Positions 25,315 to 33,443 of a stretch of 40,742 nt of DNA are shown here, in pieces. Origin of the DNA: Actinopolymorpha alba DSM 45243. Lineage in GTDB: Bacteria; Actinomycetota; Actinomycetes; Propionibacteriales; Actinopolymorphaceae. The DNA lies in the NCBI RefSeq assembly GCF_000373925.1, contig NZ_KB892794.1, positions 1 through 40,742 of the forward strand. The letters are read 5' to 3'. The first letter of the stretch is position 1; each line of letters begins with the position of its first letter. The translations under genes were made by a program, and so were the position numbers. Under the pieces are notes generated by a model. It saw only the letters and a list, made by a program, of their open reading frames with translations. It searched no databases and was not told the origin of the DNA.

Positions 25315-25334
25315 CGACCTCCTCGAGGAGGTCG
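25315..25334. promoter_or_regulatory. Perfect 20-bp palindrome, candidate operator
   Basis: CGACCTCCTC followed directly by its complement GAGGAGGTCG forms an uninterrupted palindrome. It lies 26 nt upstream of the acyltransferase start and about 145 nt upstream of the ABC transporter start, in the only divergent promoter region of this cluster. A possible promoter for the ABC operon lies between it and the ABC gene (TTGAAA at 25403, TAGCGT at 25429; the 20-nt spacing is long). Operator function is inferred from symmetry and place. Confidence 0.5.
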
Positions 25335-25478
25335 GTGGATCCCGTCGATGAGCACCTCGATCGACCCCGCGCCTGCCCTAGCCGCGATCTCTAGCGCCTT
25401 CGTTGAAACGGCTGTCGGTGGCTGGGCTTAGCGTGGCTTGCCTGCTCGGTTGGCAACAGTCGTCGGAGGTGCGGGGAC

Positions 25479-27308
25479 GTGTTGGTCTTGTTGCGGTATG
25501 CCTTCCAGCTGAGGCCTGCGGCGGCGGTGAGCTGTGTCATCCTCAGCATGCTGAGCGCCGGCCTGTTCGTGGTGACTCCGCTGCTGGTGGGTGCGGTGGT
25601 GGGCCGCCTTCCGGCTGTGGCTGCGAGTGGTGTGGATGTTGCGTTCGCGGTGCTGCTCGCGCTGTTGCTGGCGGCGCTGCCGTTGGGCAATGCGATCGAG
25701 GCAGTCGCCGCAGTGCCGTTGGCGCGGTTGGAGGCGGAAGCGGAGAGGGACGTCTTCCTACGGCTTGGTGCCGCCGGTTCGGCTCGTCCGGGCCTGGCGA
25801 GCCTCGAGAGTCCGGAGATGGTTGGTCAGCTGCAGCAAGTCAGCATCAACCGTGGGCGGATCACGTCGGGGGTTCAGCTGGTATGCGGCGGGTTGATCGG
25901 CTTGGTGCTGAGCCTCGTAGGAAGCGCGGTCGCGCTCGGGGTGGTCTTCTCCTGGTGGGTTGCCCTGGTCCTGGCGTTCGCCGCAATTGCCCGCTCGCTG
26001 TATGGGGCGCGCAACATGAGCAGGCAGATGGACGCATGGAATTCCCAGACCGAGGGGCAGAAGCACGCCAACTATGCCTTCGCGCAGGGGATGGGCCGGG
26101 CGGCCAAGGAGGTGCGAATCTTCGGACTGGCCGGCTTCCTTCGCGATCGCTACTGGACGCACATCACTGAGGCGCTGCGCCCTTTCTGGCGGCTGCGGCG
26201 GGGGCAGGCAGTGGAGGCGTCGCTGGTTGGCTTGGCGCATGTCGCACTCATGGTCGGGGCGGTCGCGTACGCAGTATGGCAGGCCGAGCACGGACAGCTG
26301 ACGTTGACAGGTTTGGCGGCGACCTTGCCGCTCATCCTTGCGATCGCTTCGACCGACCTGGAGCAGTTCTCTGAGGTGCAGCGTGGGTCAGCGGTGTATC
26401 GGTGGCTGCAGCAGCTGTACTCGGCCGGTCCCGTCGGGCTGGAGATGCCGCTGCCCGCCACCGCGGAGGCTGAGCCCCTGCGACATTCCGGCTCGCCGGA
26501 GATCGTCTTCGACGATGTGCATTTCACGTATCCGCAGGCCAGCGACGAGACTCTGCGTGGCTTGTCGATGACGTTGGAGGCGGGTGCGGCGGTGGCGTTG
26601 GTCGGCGTGAACGGCGCGGGCAAGTCGACGCTGGTGAAGCTGCTTTCTGGTGCCTACCAGCCAACGTCGGGGCGGATTCTGGTCGATGGCGTCGACCTCG
26701 CGGAACTCGATGAGGAGGGGTTACGACGTTGGCAGCGGCGGATCGCACCCATCACTCAGGACTTCGTGCGATTGCCGCTGTCCGTCGGTGACAATATCGA
26801 GTTAGGCGCCGGCCACCTGTGGTCCGGACAGGTCGACGGAGAGCAGCAGTCGCCTAGCAGGGCGGTGGAGGCGGCCGCCACGAGGGCCGGCATCGTCGAG
26901 CTGATAGACGGCTTGCCGCAGCGTTGGGCGACCCCGCTGGACAAGACGATCCCGAGGGGCGCCGACCTGTCCGGCGGTGAGTGGCAGCGGGTGGCGCTGG
27001 CCCGCGCCCTACGCGCCGTCGACGCCGGCGCCGGTGTACTGGTCCTGGACGAGCCCGCCGCGGCGCTGGACGTCGAGTCGGAGGCGCGGCTGGTCAGCGG
27101 GTATCTCGATCTGGCTCGAGCGGTGACGTCGCTCGTCATCTCGCACCGCTTCTCGGTCGTACGGCCGGTGCCCAAGATCTATGTCCTCGAGGAAGGACGG
27201 ATCGTCGAGGAAGGCTCACACGAGGACCTGATGGCCGCGTGTGGTCGCTATCACGACATGTTCACGATGCAGGCGAGCCGGTATGCCGACCGCGAGGAGC
27301 GCACATGA
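25479..27308 (+). CDS. ABC exporter half-transporter, subunit 1
   Basis: The 609-residue protein has an N-terminal transmembrane domain of about six helices (residues 10-310) and a C-terminal ATPase domain with Walker A GVNGAGKST (K382), Q-loop APITQDF, signature L497-SGGE, Walker B VLVLDEPAAALD and H-loop VISHRFS. All ATPase motifs are canonical. GTG 25479 is supported by GGAGGT 8 nt upstream. Its stop overlaps the ATG of the second half-transporter, which strongly suggests a heterodimer of type IV exporters. The neighbouring acyltransferase suggests that the cargo is an acylated small molecule or lipid, but no biosynthetic enzymes or precursor peptide were found. Confidence 0.9.
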   Translation: MLVLLRYAFQLRPAAAVSCVILSMLSAGLFVVTPLLVGAVVGRLPAVAASGVDVAFAVLLALLLAALPLGNAIEAVAAVPLARLEAEAERDVFLRLGAAGSARPGLASLESPEMVGQLQQVSINRGRITSGVQLVCGGLIGLVLSLVGSAVALGVVFSWWVALVLAFAAIARSLYGARNMSRQMDAWNSQTEGQKHANYAFAQGMGRAAKEVRIFGLAGFLRDRYWTHITEALRPFWRLRRGQAVEASLVGLAHVALMVGAVAYAVWQAEHGQLTLTGLAATLPLILAIASTDLEQFSEVQRGSAVYRWLQQLYSAGPVGLEMPLPATAEAEPLRHSGSPEIVFDDVHFTYPQASDETLRGLSMTLEAGAAVALVGVNGAGKSTLVKLLSGAYQPTSGRILVDGVDLAELDEEGLRRWQRRIAPITQDFVRLPLSVGDNIELGAGHLWSGQVDGEQQSPSRAVEAAATRAGIVELIDGLPQRWATPLDKTIPRGADLSGGEWQRVALARALRAVDAGAGVLVLDEPAAALDVESEARLVSGYLDLARAVTSLVISHRFSVVRPVPKIYVLEEGRIVEEGSHEDLMAACGRYHDMFTMQASRYADREERT

Positions 27309-29095
27309 ATGCCCTGCGCATAGTCGGGCTGTGGCTGTCGACCGCCTGGCGTGCGGCGCCGTGGATGACGGCTGCGATGTGCGCGTGCACGATTCTCAAC
27401 GCTAGCTTGCCGGCGGTGAGCGTGCTCGGCGTGAGCCAAGCGATCGCGGCGTATTCGACGCAGCGCTCCATCTGGCCTGGTGTCGGGCTCGCTGCGACTG
27501 GCCTGCTCGTGACCGCCGTGACACTGGCAGTGGTCTGGCCGATCAGCGACACGGTCGAAGACCTGGTAGGGCGGCATGTGCATGATGACCTGCTGCGACT
27601 CACTGCGGAGATACCCTCGATCGCCCATCACGAGGATCCGGCGCTGGCGGACCGCATGGGAATGCTCGAGGCCGAGGTGGGTGCCCTTGTCGGCGGCCCG
27701 CGCCTGCTGGAAACGATTGGCTCGATAACGGCTACGGTCACAGTGGTTGGCCTGCTTGCCTCCGTACGGCCGGAGCTGTGCGCGCTACTTGCGGTTGCAC
27801 TGCTTCCCGCTGCGGTCGAGGCGCGCGGCGCGAGCCAGCGTAACCAGGTTCTGCTTGCCAGTGAACGCTATCGCCGCCTGACCCGGCAGTGCGTCGATGT
27901 GCTCAGTGCGCCGCGTCAGGGGTTGGAGGTGCGCTGCTTCGGGCTCCGCGGCCCGCTGCTCGCGGTCTGCGGCGGTGCGATGCGTCAGCGCAGTCGTCCC
28001 CGGCTCATTCTCACCAGACGGTGCGCCGGCTATGCCGCGGCGAGCTGGCTGGTCTTCGGTGCGGCGTACGCGCTAGCGGTGTGGTGGATCGTCGAGCGGC
28101 TACAGAGCGGCTCCTCGAGCATTGGCGACCTGTCGTTGCTGTTGCTCATCGGGGCGCAGGTCATTTCCACAGGCAAAGCGATCACTTCCCACGCTCGGAT
28201 GCTCGTTGACCAGATGCAGGTCTTCGGCCGATACCACTGGCTGCGCGAATACTCCGCGCAGCGCCGTCGGCAGGACGGGACCCGCGTGCCACCTCCCGTC
28301 CTGCGCCAAGGGATCCAGCTGCGCGGGGTGTCGTTTGCCTACCCCGTTGGGAGTCCCGACAGCGCTCCCCGGATGGCATTGAAGAACGTTGATCTTCACC
28401 TGCCGGCGGGAGCCACGGTCGCCTTCGTCGGCGCCAACGGCGCCGGCAAGTCGACGCTGGTGAAACTGCTTGCCCGGCTTTACGATCCAACCGATGGCGC
28501 TGTGCTCATAGACGGTGTTCCGCTCACTGAGATGGACCCCACGGCGTGGCGGGCGCGTATATCCGCGGGATTCCAGGACTACGCGACATTCGAGTTTCTC
28601 GCGGTCGACAGCGTCGGCGTCGGCGATCTGCAACAGCGCACCAATCGGCAGCGAGTCGCAGCCGCTGTCGTCGACGGTCAGGCGCACAACGTCATCGCGA
28701 GTTTGCCAGCTGGCCTGGACACCCAGCTCGGGACGACCTTCGAGGGCGGGGTCGGCCTCTCCGGCGGGCAGTGGCAACGGCTCGCCCTGGCAAGGGCGTT
28801 CATGCGCGAGCGCCCACTGATGATGCTTCTTGACGAGCCCACAGCGGCACTTGATCCCGCAGCCGAACACGCCCTTTACGAGCAATACGCCAGCGCCGCA
28901 CACGACCTCGCAACCATAACCGGCGCGGTCACGGTCTTGGTCTCGCATCGCTTCTCAACCGTTCGGATGGCCGACCTTATCGTCGTCGTCGAGAACGGCC
29001 AGATCACTGAGGTCGGCCCACACGACGAACTCATGCTCGCCGGCGGCCACTACGCCAGGCTTTTCGAGCTGCAGGCACGCGCGTACCGGCACTGA
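27305..29095 (+). CDS. ABC exporter half-transporter, subunit 2
   Basis: The 596-residue partner has the same architecture: six predicted membrane helices, then an ATPase domain with Walker A GANGAGKST (K382), Q-loop AGFQDYA, signature L485-SGGQ, Walker B MMLLDEPTAALD and H-loop LVSHRFS. Both ATPase sites of the heterodimer therefore look competent, with no degenerate site as in some heterodimeric exporters. The start is ATG 27305 by ATGA overlap with subunit 1; the open frame begins earlier but inside the upstream ATPase domain. A stable hairpin 13 nt after the stop probably ends the operon. Confidence 0.9.
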   Translation: MNALRIVGLWLSTAWRAAPWMTAAMCACTILNASLPAVSVLGVSQAIAAYSTQRSIWPGVGLAATGLLVTAVTLAVVWPISDTVEDLVGRHVHDDLLRLTAEIPSIAHHEDPALADRMGMLEAEVGALVGGPRLLETIGSITATVTVVGLLASVRPELCALLAVALLPAAVEARGASQRNQVLLASERYRRLTRQCVDVLSAPRQGLEVRCFGLRGPLLAVCGGAMRQRSRPRLILTRRCAGYAAASWLVFGAAYALAVWWIVERLQSGSSSIGDLSLLLLIGAQVISTGKAITSHARMLVDQMQVFGRYHWLREYSAQRRRQDGTRVPPPVLRQGIQLRGVSFAYPVGSPDSAPRMALKNVDLHLPAGATVAFVGANGAGKSTLVKLLARLYDPTDGAVLIDGVPLTEMDPTAWRARISAGFQDYATFEFLAVDSVGVGDLQQRTNRQRVAAAVVDGQAHNVIASLPAGLDTQLGTTFEGGVGLSGGQWQRLALARAFMRERPLMMLLDEPTAALDPAAEHALYEQYASAAHDLATITGAVTVLVSHRFSTVRMADLIVVVENGQITEVGPHDELMLAGGHYARLFELQARAYRH

Positions 29096-29108
29096 CGCTC
29101 GGACTTTC

Positions 29109-29138
29109 GCGCTCTCCGAGCAGGTGCCGAGAGAGCGC
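29109..29138 (+). terminator. Hairpin after the ABC operon
   Basis: GCGCTCTC (29109-29116) pairs with GAGAGCGC (29131-29138) across a 14-nt loop, 13 nt past the ABC subunit 2 stop. There is no U-tract, as is common in actinomycete terminators. Confidence 0.45.
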
Positions 29139-29320
29139 TGACGCATCGCCCGACAGCTCGGGACTCCGCGCGCGTTGGCTCACAGGTCGGCCGGGCGTTG
29201 CGTCCTTGTCATACCTCGGAGCTAGTCGACATTGGGCTCCTTGGCGGGATGCTGGCGACCCGCTCCTGCTTCTAGCTTCGGTGCCGGACAACGATTCGAT
29301 CCGGTACGAAAGGACCCGTT

Positions 29321-30283
29321 ATGAGGTTCCGCCTGGGCAGGACGCGATTCGGCCGCGGGATTCTGGCGCTGGCCGTCTCGGCGTCGGTGACCGTGCCAGT
29401 GTCGTGGGCGGCGCGCGCGGCGGCCGTTCCAGCGCCTGCACCGGTCGGCCAGACAGCGATACCGTCCGCGACGGCCGCCACCCTGGCTGAGCGGTACGCC
29501 GTGAGCCGCGACGACATTCGGGTGGCTCGGCTGACGGCTGAGTCGCATGGCCACCGGCGGCGGGCGGCTCGGCTGCACGCATTGGCGGATCCGGAGCGTC
29601 AGTTCCTGTGGTTCGACGGTCGCAACGGCGGCCGGTTCGTCGAGGTTTTCGGAGACCTCGCCGGTGCCGAACGGATTGCGGTTCTGGTGCCGGGCACGGA
29701 CACGAATCTGGACACGTACGGACGGCTGATGGCGCAGGCGAGCACGCTCCAGCAGGCGGTGGGCACGGGAGGGGCAGTGATCGCCTGGGTAGGTTACGAG
29801 ACGCCCGGACGGGCGAGCCTCGACATGGTGACGACCCGGCGGGCCGAACACGCGGCTCCTCGACTTCGGCGTTTCGTCGAGCAACTGCACGATGCGAAGC
29901 CGACGGCCCGGATCTCCTTGCTCTGTCATTCGTACGGTGCCGTGGTCTGTGGAGGTGCCGCGCCGGACCTGCCGGTTGCCGACGTGATCTTCGTCGGTGC
30001 ATCCGGCGTGGGCATCGACAGCGCCGACAAGGTGCACACCACGGCGAGGGTCTGGGCCGGACGAAGCGGGCGTGACTGGATCGCGCACGTGCCGCAGGTG
30101 CGGCTCCGGTTGCCGTTCGTCACGATCGGGCTGGGAACCGACCCGCTCTCTGAAGAGTTCGGGGCGCGAATCTTCGACGCTGGCCATGGAGGTCACAGCG
30201 ACTATCTGATGGAAGGTTCGGTGTCGCTGGAGAACCTCGCCCGGATTGTGGCGGGACAAGCGCCGACGGCCGTGCCGACATGA
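29321..30283 (+). CDS. Secreted alpha/beta hydrolase, DUF1023 family
   Basis: This 320-residue exported protein has an Arg-rich N-terminus, a hydrophobic core (GILALAVSASVTVPVSW) and an Ala-rich cleavage region near residue 35. The DUF1023 hydrolase core shows RIAVLVPGTDTNLDTYG, the nucleophile elbow LLCHSYGAVVC (serine in H-S-Y-G, where GHSYG is usual) and a late GHGGHSDYL that supplies the catalytic His. The family is thought to contain secreted esterases/lipases, but substrates are unproven. ATG 29321 has AAAGGA 6 nt upstream. Its stop overlaps the start of the acyltransferase-kinase gene (ATGA), so it heads a coupled three-gene signalling operon; it may supply or remove the acyl group that the next protein handles. 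Confidence 0.85.
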   Translation: MRFRLGRTRFGRGILALAVSASVTVPVSWAARAAAVPAPAPVGQTAIPSATAATLAERYAVSRDDIRVARLTAESHGHRRRAARLHALADPERQFLWFDGRNGGRFVEVFGDLAGAERIAVLVPGTDTNLDTYGRLMAQASTLQQAVGTGGAVIAWVGYETPGRASLDMVTTRRAEHAAPRLRRFVEQLHDAKPTARISLLCHSYGAVVCGGAAPDLPVADVIFVGASGVGIDSADKVHTTARVWAGRSGRDWIAHVPQVRLRLPFVTIGLGTDPLSEEFGARIFDAGHGGHSDYLMEGSVSLENLARIVAGQAPTAVPT

Positions 30284-32739
30284 CCGGCCTGGTTCATCAG
30301 CTGGGGGCAAGCACGCGAGCCGACCGCGACCGTGCCGTCGACGCCCTGCGTGCCTTCGGTGTCCTCGGCGTGGTCCTTGGTCACTGGCTGGTGACCGCGG
30401 TGGTGGTCGACAGTGGGACGCTCCGCGGCGCGAGCCCGCTTCAGTACATCGGCTGGCTGGCTCCGTTCTCCTGGCTGTTCCAGACGCTCGCGATCTTCTA
30501 CCTCGTCGGCGGGTACGCAGCGGTCAGGAGCCTCGCGTCCGCCAGGGATCAAGGCATGACGACTGCCACCTGGCTGCGGCGCCGGATCGCCCGGCTGTTC
30601 ACACCGGCGATCCAGCTGCTGGCGGTGTGGATCGCGTCCGGCGGCTTGTTGCTCGCCTGCGGCGTCGAGCCGACCACCGCCCGGCTGCTGGTCAACCGGG
30701 CGGTGGCTCCTCTGTGGTTCCTCCTGGTCTTCGCCGTGTTGACCGTGTTGACACCGGTGGTCGCCAAACTTCACCCGCTGGTGCCGCTGATCGTCGTCGC
30801 GGCGGTCGACCTGGCCCGGTTCGGGTTCGCCGTACCGGATCGGCTCGGGGCGGTGAACGTGATCGCCGCCTGGCTCGTGCCGTACTGCCTGGGCACCGCC
30901 TGGGCGCGGGGAGCCTTGAACGTCCGGAAGGTCGGAGCGGTCCTGCTCGTCGGAGGTGCCGTCGCCACCGTCGGCCTCGTGGTCCTGGCGGACTACCCGG
31001 TGTCGATGGTCGGTGTGCCGGGCGCCGAGGTCTCCAACGTCAACCCGCCGACGCTGGCCTCGGTCACCTTCGGTCTTACCCAGTGCGGTGCGGCGCTGCT
31101 GCTGGCCGGTTGGCTTCGGCGCGCGTGCTCGAGGCCGGCTGTCTGGATCGTGGTGGCACTGGTCAACGTCGCCGCGATGACGGTCTTCCTCTGGCATCAG
31201 ACCGCGCTGCTCGTGGTCACCGCGAGTGGGCTGTTCGCCGGCCGCCCTTTCCCGGGGCTGCATACCGCGCCCGACGACCTTGGCTGGTTGCTCGCCAGGC
31301 TCGCCTGGATCCCAGCGTTCGTACTTGTCCTGTTGCTGTGCTGCGCAGCCTTCATGCAGGGACCGCACCTCCGGACCGTGCTCGGCTTCGTTCGGCACCG
31401 GAGAGGGCGGTCCGTCGCGGCTAGGGTGAACCTCGTGCGAAGGTATGGCCTGACGGAGCGACTCCTGGACGCAGTCCGTGCTGCGCCCCGCACCGTGGCC
31501 GACGATCTGTGGAGAAACGCCGCTAGCTCACCATCGGATCGGCCACCCTGGCGGCTCACGGTCGCGGCCGTATTCGCTCAGGTCGCCATCATCCTGCCTG
31601 TCACGGGAGCGAACGAGTACCAAACCGAGTTCGGCATCGACATCCTGATCGGGTGCGTGCTCGCCATCGTCCAGTCGGCGGCGATGGTCGCAGCCCTTTT
31701 CCGGCCGGTCGCCGCCTGGTGGGTGGCCACGATCGTCACTGTCGTGGCGGCGATCTTCCTTGCGGGACCGGTGAGTCCTGACTCCGCGTTTCCCTGGACC
31801 ATAACGGGAATCGCGGTCCAGGCCGGCGTCCACCTCGCGGTGGCGCTGCGTACCCCGCTCAGAGTGGCGATCGAGACGTACCTGCTCACGATCGTGGTAG
31901 GCGTGGGTTGCGGGTGGCTCGGCCCGCAGGGCAGTCGGCTGGGCGGCCTGCCGCTCGTGATCACAGTCTTCGCCGCCGCCGTCGTGGTCGGCGCGTCACT
32001 GCGCGGACGCCGAGTGGCGCGTACCGAACAGAGGTGGCAGGAGGAACGCGCGGCGCACGAGCGTTCGCGCCGTACCGTTCTCGAAGAGCGCGCCAGGATT
32101 GCCCGCGAACTCCACGACGTTGTCGCCCACCACCTTTCGCTCATCTCGATCCAGGCGCAGGTCGCCGCCCACCTCGCCAAGAATCCGTCGGACCAGCTTT
32201 CGGAGAACCTCACCGGAATTCGCTCGAACGCGGTCGAAGCCCTCGCCGAACTACGTCGCGTGCTCGGCGTCCTGCGCTCAGAAGACCTGGCCACCGAGGA
32301 TGCCAGGTACGTGCCGCAACCTACGCTGGACCGCCTCGACCAGTTGGTCGCCAACGCCCGCGGCGCAGGAGTCGACGTCTTGATGCAGGCAACGGGCGCA
32401 CCACGCACCCTGCCGCCTGGAGTCGAGCTGTCGGCGTTCCGGATCGTGCAGGAGGCACTCAGCAACGCGATTCGCCACGCTCCCGGCGCCACGATCCGGA
32501 TCGAACTCCGTTACCGGCCTGGCAGTTTGCTGATCAGGGTGACCAACGGTGCACCAGATCGCGCCGTCGAGCCCAGGTCGGGCGCCGGACACGGTCTGCT
32601 GGGTATGCGTGAACGCGTCGCCATGCTCGAAGGTGACCTGGTCACCAGACCCACGCCCGATGGTGGCTACGAAGTGATCGCGAACCTCCCGACAGGTGTC
32701 GGAGTCGAGGCCAGCGATCTGGTGAGAGGACCCGCATGA
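30280..32739 (+). CDS. Membrane acyltransferase-3 fused to a NarL-type sensor histidine kinase
   Basis: An 819-residue fusion. Residues 15-375 form a complete acyltransferase-3 (OafA-like) membrane domain with about ten helices and the R24-x10-H35 motif in DALRAFGVLGVVLGHW. Residues 386-600 are a second membrane sensor region (five or six helices) ending in a coiled coil (RRVARTEQRWQEERAAHERSRRTVLEERARIARE). The HisKA_3 domain follows, with H612 in RELHDVVAHHLSLI, and then the ATPase domain with N-box IVQEALSNAIRHA and G-box GAGHGLLGMRERV. Either half alone would be a normal-sized protein (about 385 and 434 residues). A leaderless-type promoter lies exactly at the joint. It is coupled to the hydrolase before it and the response regulator after it by ATGA overlaps. 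Confidence 0.85.
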   Translation: MTGLVHQLGASTRADRDRAVDALRAFGVLGVVLGHWLVTAVVVDSGTLRGASPLQYIGWLAPFSWLFQTLAIFYLVGGYAAVRSLASARDQGMTTATWLRRRIARLFTPAIQLLAVWIASGGLLLACGVEPTTARLLVNRAVAPLWFLLVFAVLTVLTPVVAKLHPLVPLIVVAAVDLARFGFAVPDRLGAVNVIAAWLVPYCLGTAWARGALNVRKVGAVLLVGGAVATVGLVVLADYPVSMVGVPGAEVSNVNPPTLASVTFGLTQCGAALLLAGWLRRACSRPAVWIVVALVNVAAMTVFLWHQTALLVVTASGLFAGRPFPGLHTAPDDLGWLLARLAWIPAFVLVLLLCCAAFMQGPHLRTVLGFVRHRRGRSVAARVNLVRRYGLTERLLDAVRAAPRTVADDLWRNAASSPSDRPPWRLTVAAVFAQVAIILPVTGANEYQTEFGIDILIGCVLAIVQSAAMVAALFRPVAAWWVATIVTVVAAIFLAGPVSPDSAFPWTITGIAVQAGVHLAVALRTPLRVAIETYLLTIVVGVGCGWLGPQGSRLGGLPLVITVFAAAVVVGASLRGRRVARTEQRWQEERAAHERSRRTVLEERARIARELHDVVAHHLSLISIQAQVAAHLAKNPSDQLSENLTGIRSNAVEALAELRRVLGVLRSEDLATEDARYVPQPTLDRLDQLVANARGAGVDVLMQATGAPRTLPPGVELSAFRIVQEALSNAIRHAPGATIRIELRYRPGSLLIRVTNGAPDRAVEPRSGAGHGLLGMRERVAMLEGDLVTRPTPDGGYEVIANLPTGVGVEASDLVRGPA
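31422..31437 (+). promoter_or_regulatory. Putative internal leaderless promoter and GTG start for the kinase half
   Basis: TAGGGT (31422-31427) fits an actinobacterial -10 element and stands 7 nt before an in-frame GTG (31435-31437). That spacing is typical of leaderless transcripts. The GTG falls at residue 386, the end of the acyltransferase domain, so a freestanding 434-residue kinase could be made. The -35 region is poor. Another in-frame GTG is at 31426. Confidence 0.4.
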
Positions 32740-33443
32740 CGATGATCCGCGTCCTGGTCGCCGACGACCAGGTAATGGTTCGCCAGGGCTTTTCCGTGCT
32801 GCTCGCGGCAGAGCCTGACATCGAGGTCGTCGGCCAGGCCGCGAATGGTCTCGACGCAGTCGCCAAGGCGGCCGAGCTCAGGCCCGACGTTGTCCTCATG
32901 GACATCCGGATGCCTGAACTCGACGGCATCCAGGCCACCCGCCGCCTGGTCGAATTCGAACCAGCCGAACTGGACGTCAAGGTCCTTATGCTCACCACCT
33001 TCGACCTCGACGAGTACGTATACGAAGCTCTCAGAGCAGGTGCTTCCGGCTTCCTCCTCAAGGACGCCTCGGCCGCTGAACTGGCCCACGCGGTCCGCGT
33101 CGTGGCCGCCGGCGAGGCCCTGCTCACTCCTAACCTCACCAAACGGCTCATCGCGGAATTCACCAGGCTGTCGCCTCGGTCCCGGACCAGCGATCGCATC
33201 GACGATCTCACCGAACGCGAGACTGAGGTCCTCTCCCTGGTCGCCCAAGGCATGTCCAACCTGGAGATCGCCAACCACTTGGTCGTCGCCGAACAGACCG
33301 TGAAAACTCACGTCGGCCGGATTCTCGTCAAGCTCGCCTTGCGCGACCGCACCCAACTCGCGGTGTACGCCTACGAGATCGGCCTTATCCGCCCGGCGGG
33401 CTCTCGACCGCGCTCTCCGGGGTTTGCCGATCAACGCCGGTGA
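32736..33443 (+). CDS. NarL/LuxR-family response regulator
   Basis: The 235-residue regulator has a receiver domain at residues 3-125 with the acidic pocket D10/D11, phospho-acceptor D56 (VVLMDIRMP), Thr in MLTTFD and Lys in FLLKDAS. The LuxR-type HTH at about 160-225 has LTERETEVLSLVAQGMSNLEIA and VAEQTVKTHVGRIL. All phosphotransfer residues are present. The ATG overlaps the stop of the acyltransferase-kinase gene (ATGA), which makes it the cognate partner. The likely output is activation of target promoters, possibly including its own operon. The last 59 bp overlap the convergent MFS gene, so the tail (PAGSRPRSPGFADQRR) is unlikely to be conserved. Confidence 0.95.
   Translation: MTMIRVLVADDQVMVRQGFSVLLAAEPDIEVVGQAANGLDAVAKAAELRPDVVLMDIRMPELDGIQATRRLVEFEPAELDVKVLMLTTFDLDEYVYEALRAGASGFLLKDASAAELAHAVRVVAAGEALLTPNLTKRLIAEFTRLSPRSRTSDRIDDLTERETEVLSLVAQGMSNLEIANHLVVAEQTVKTHVGRILVKLALRDRTQLAVYAYEIGLIRPAGSRPRSPGFADQRR

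Noticed and set aside
24101-29095. RiPP biosynthetic cluster around the ABC exporter pair
   Set aside because: No precursor peptide, leader peptidase domain, cyclase or radical-SAM gene was found; the exporters lack a C39 peptidase domain.
30202-31398. 398-codon minus-strand frame opposite the acyltransferase domain
   Set aside because: The composition (Arg, Asp, Gln, His, Pro) is that of an antisense shadow of a membrane protein gene; no domain or start signal.
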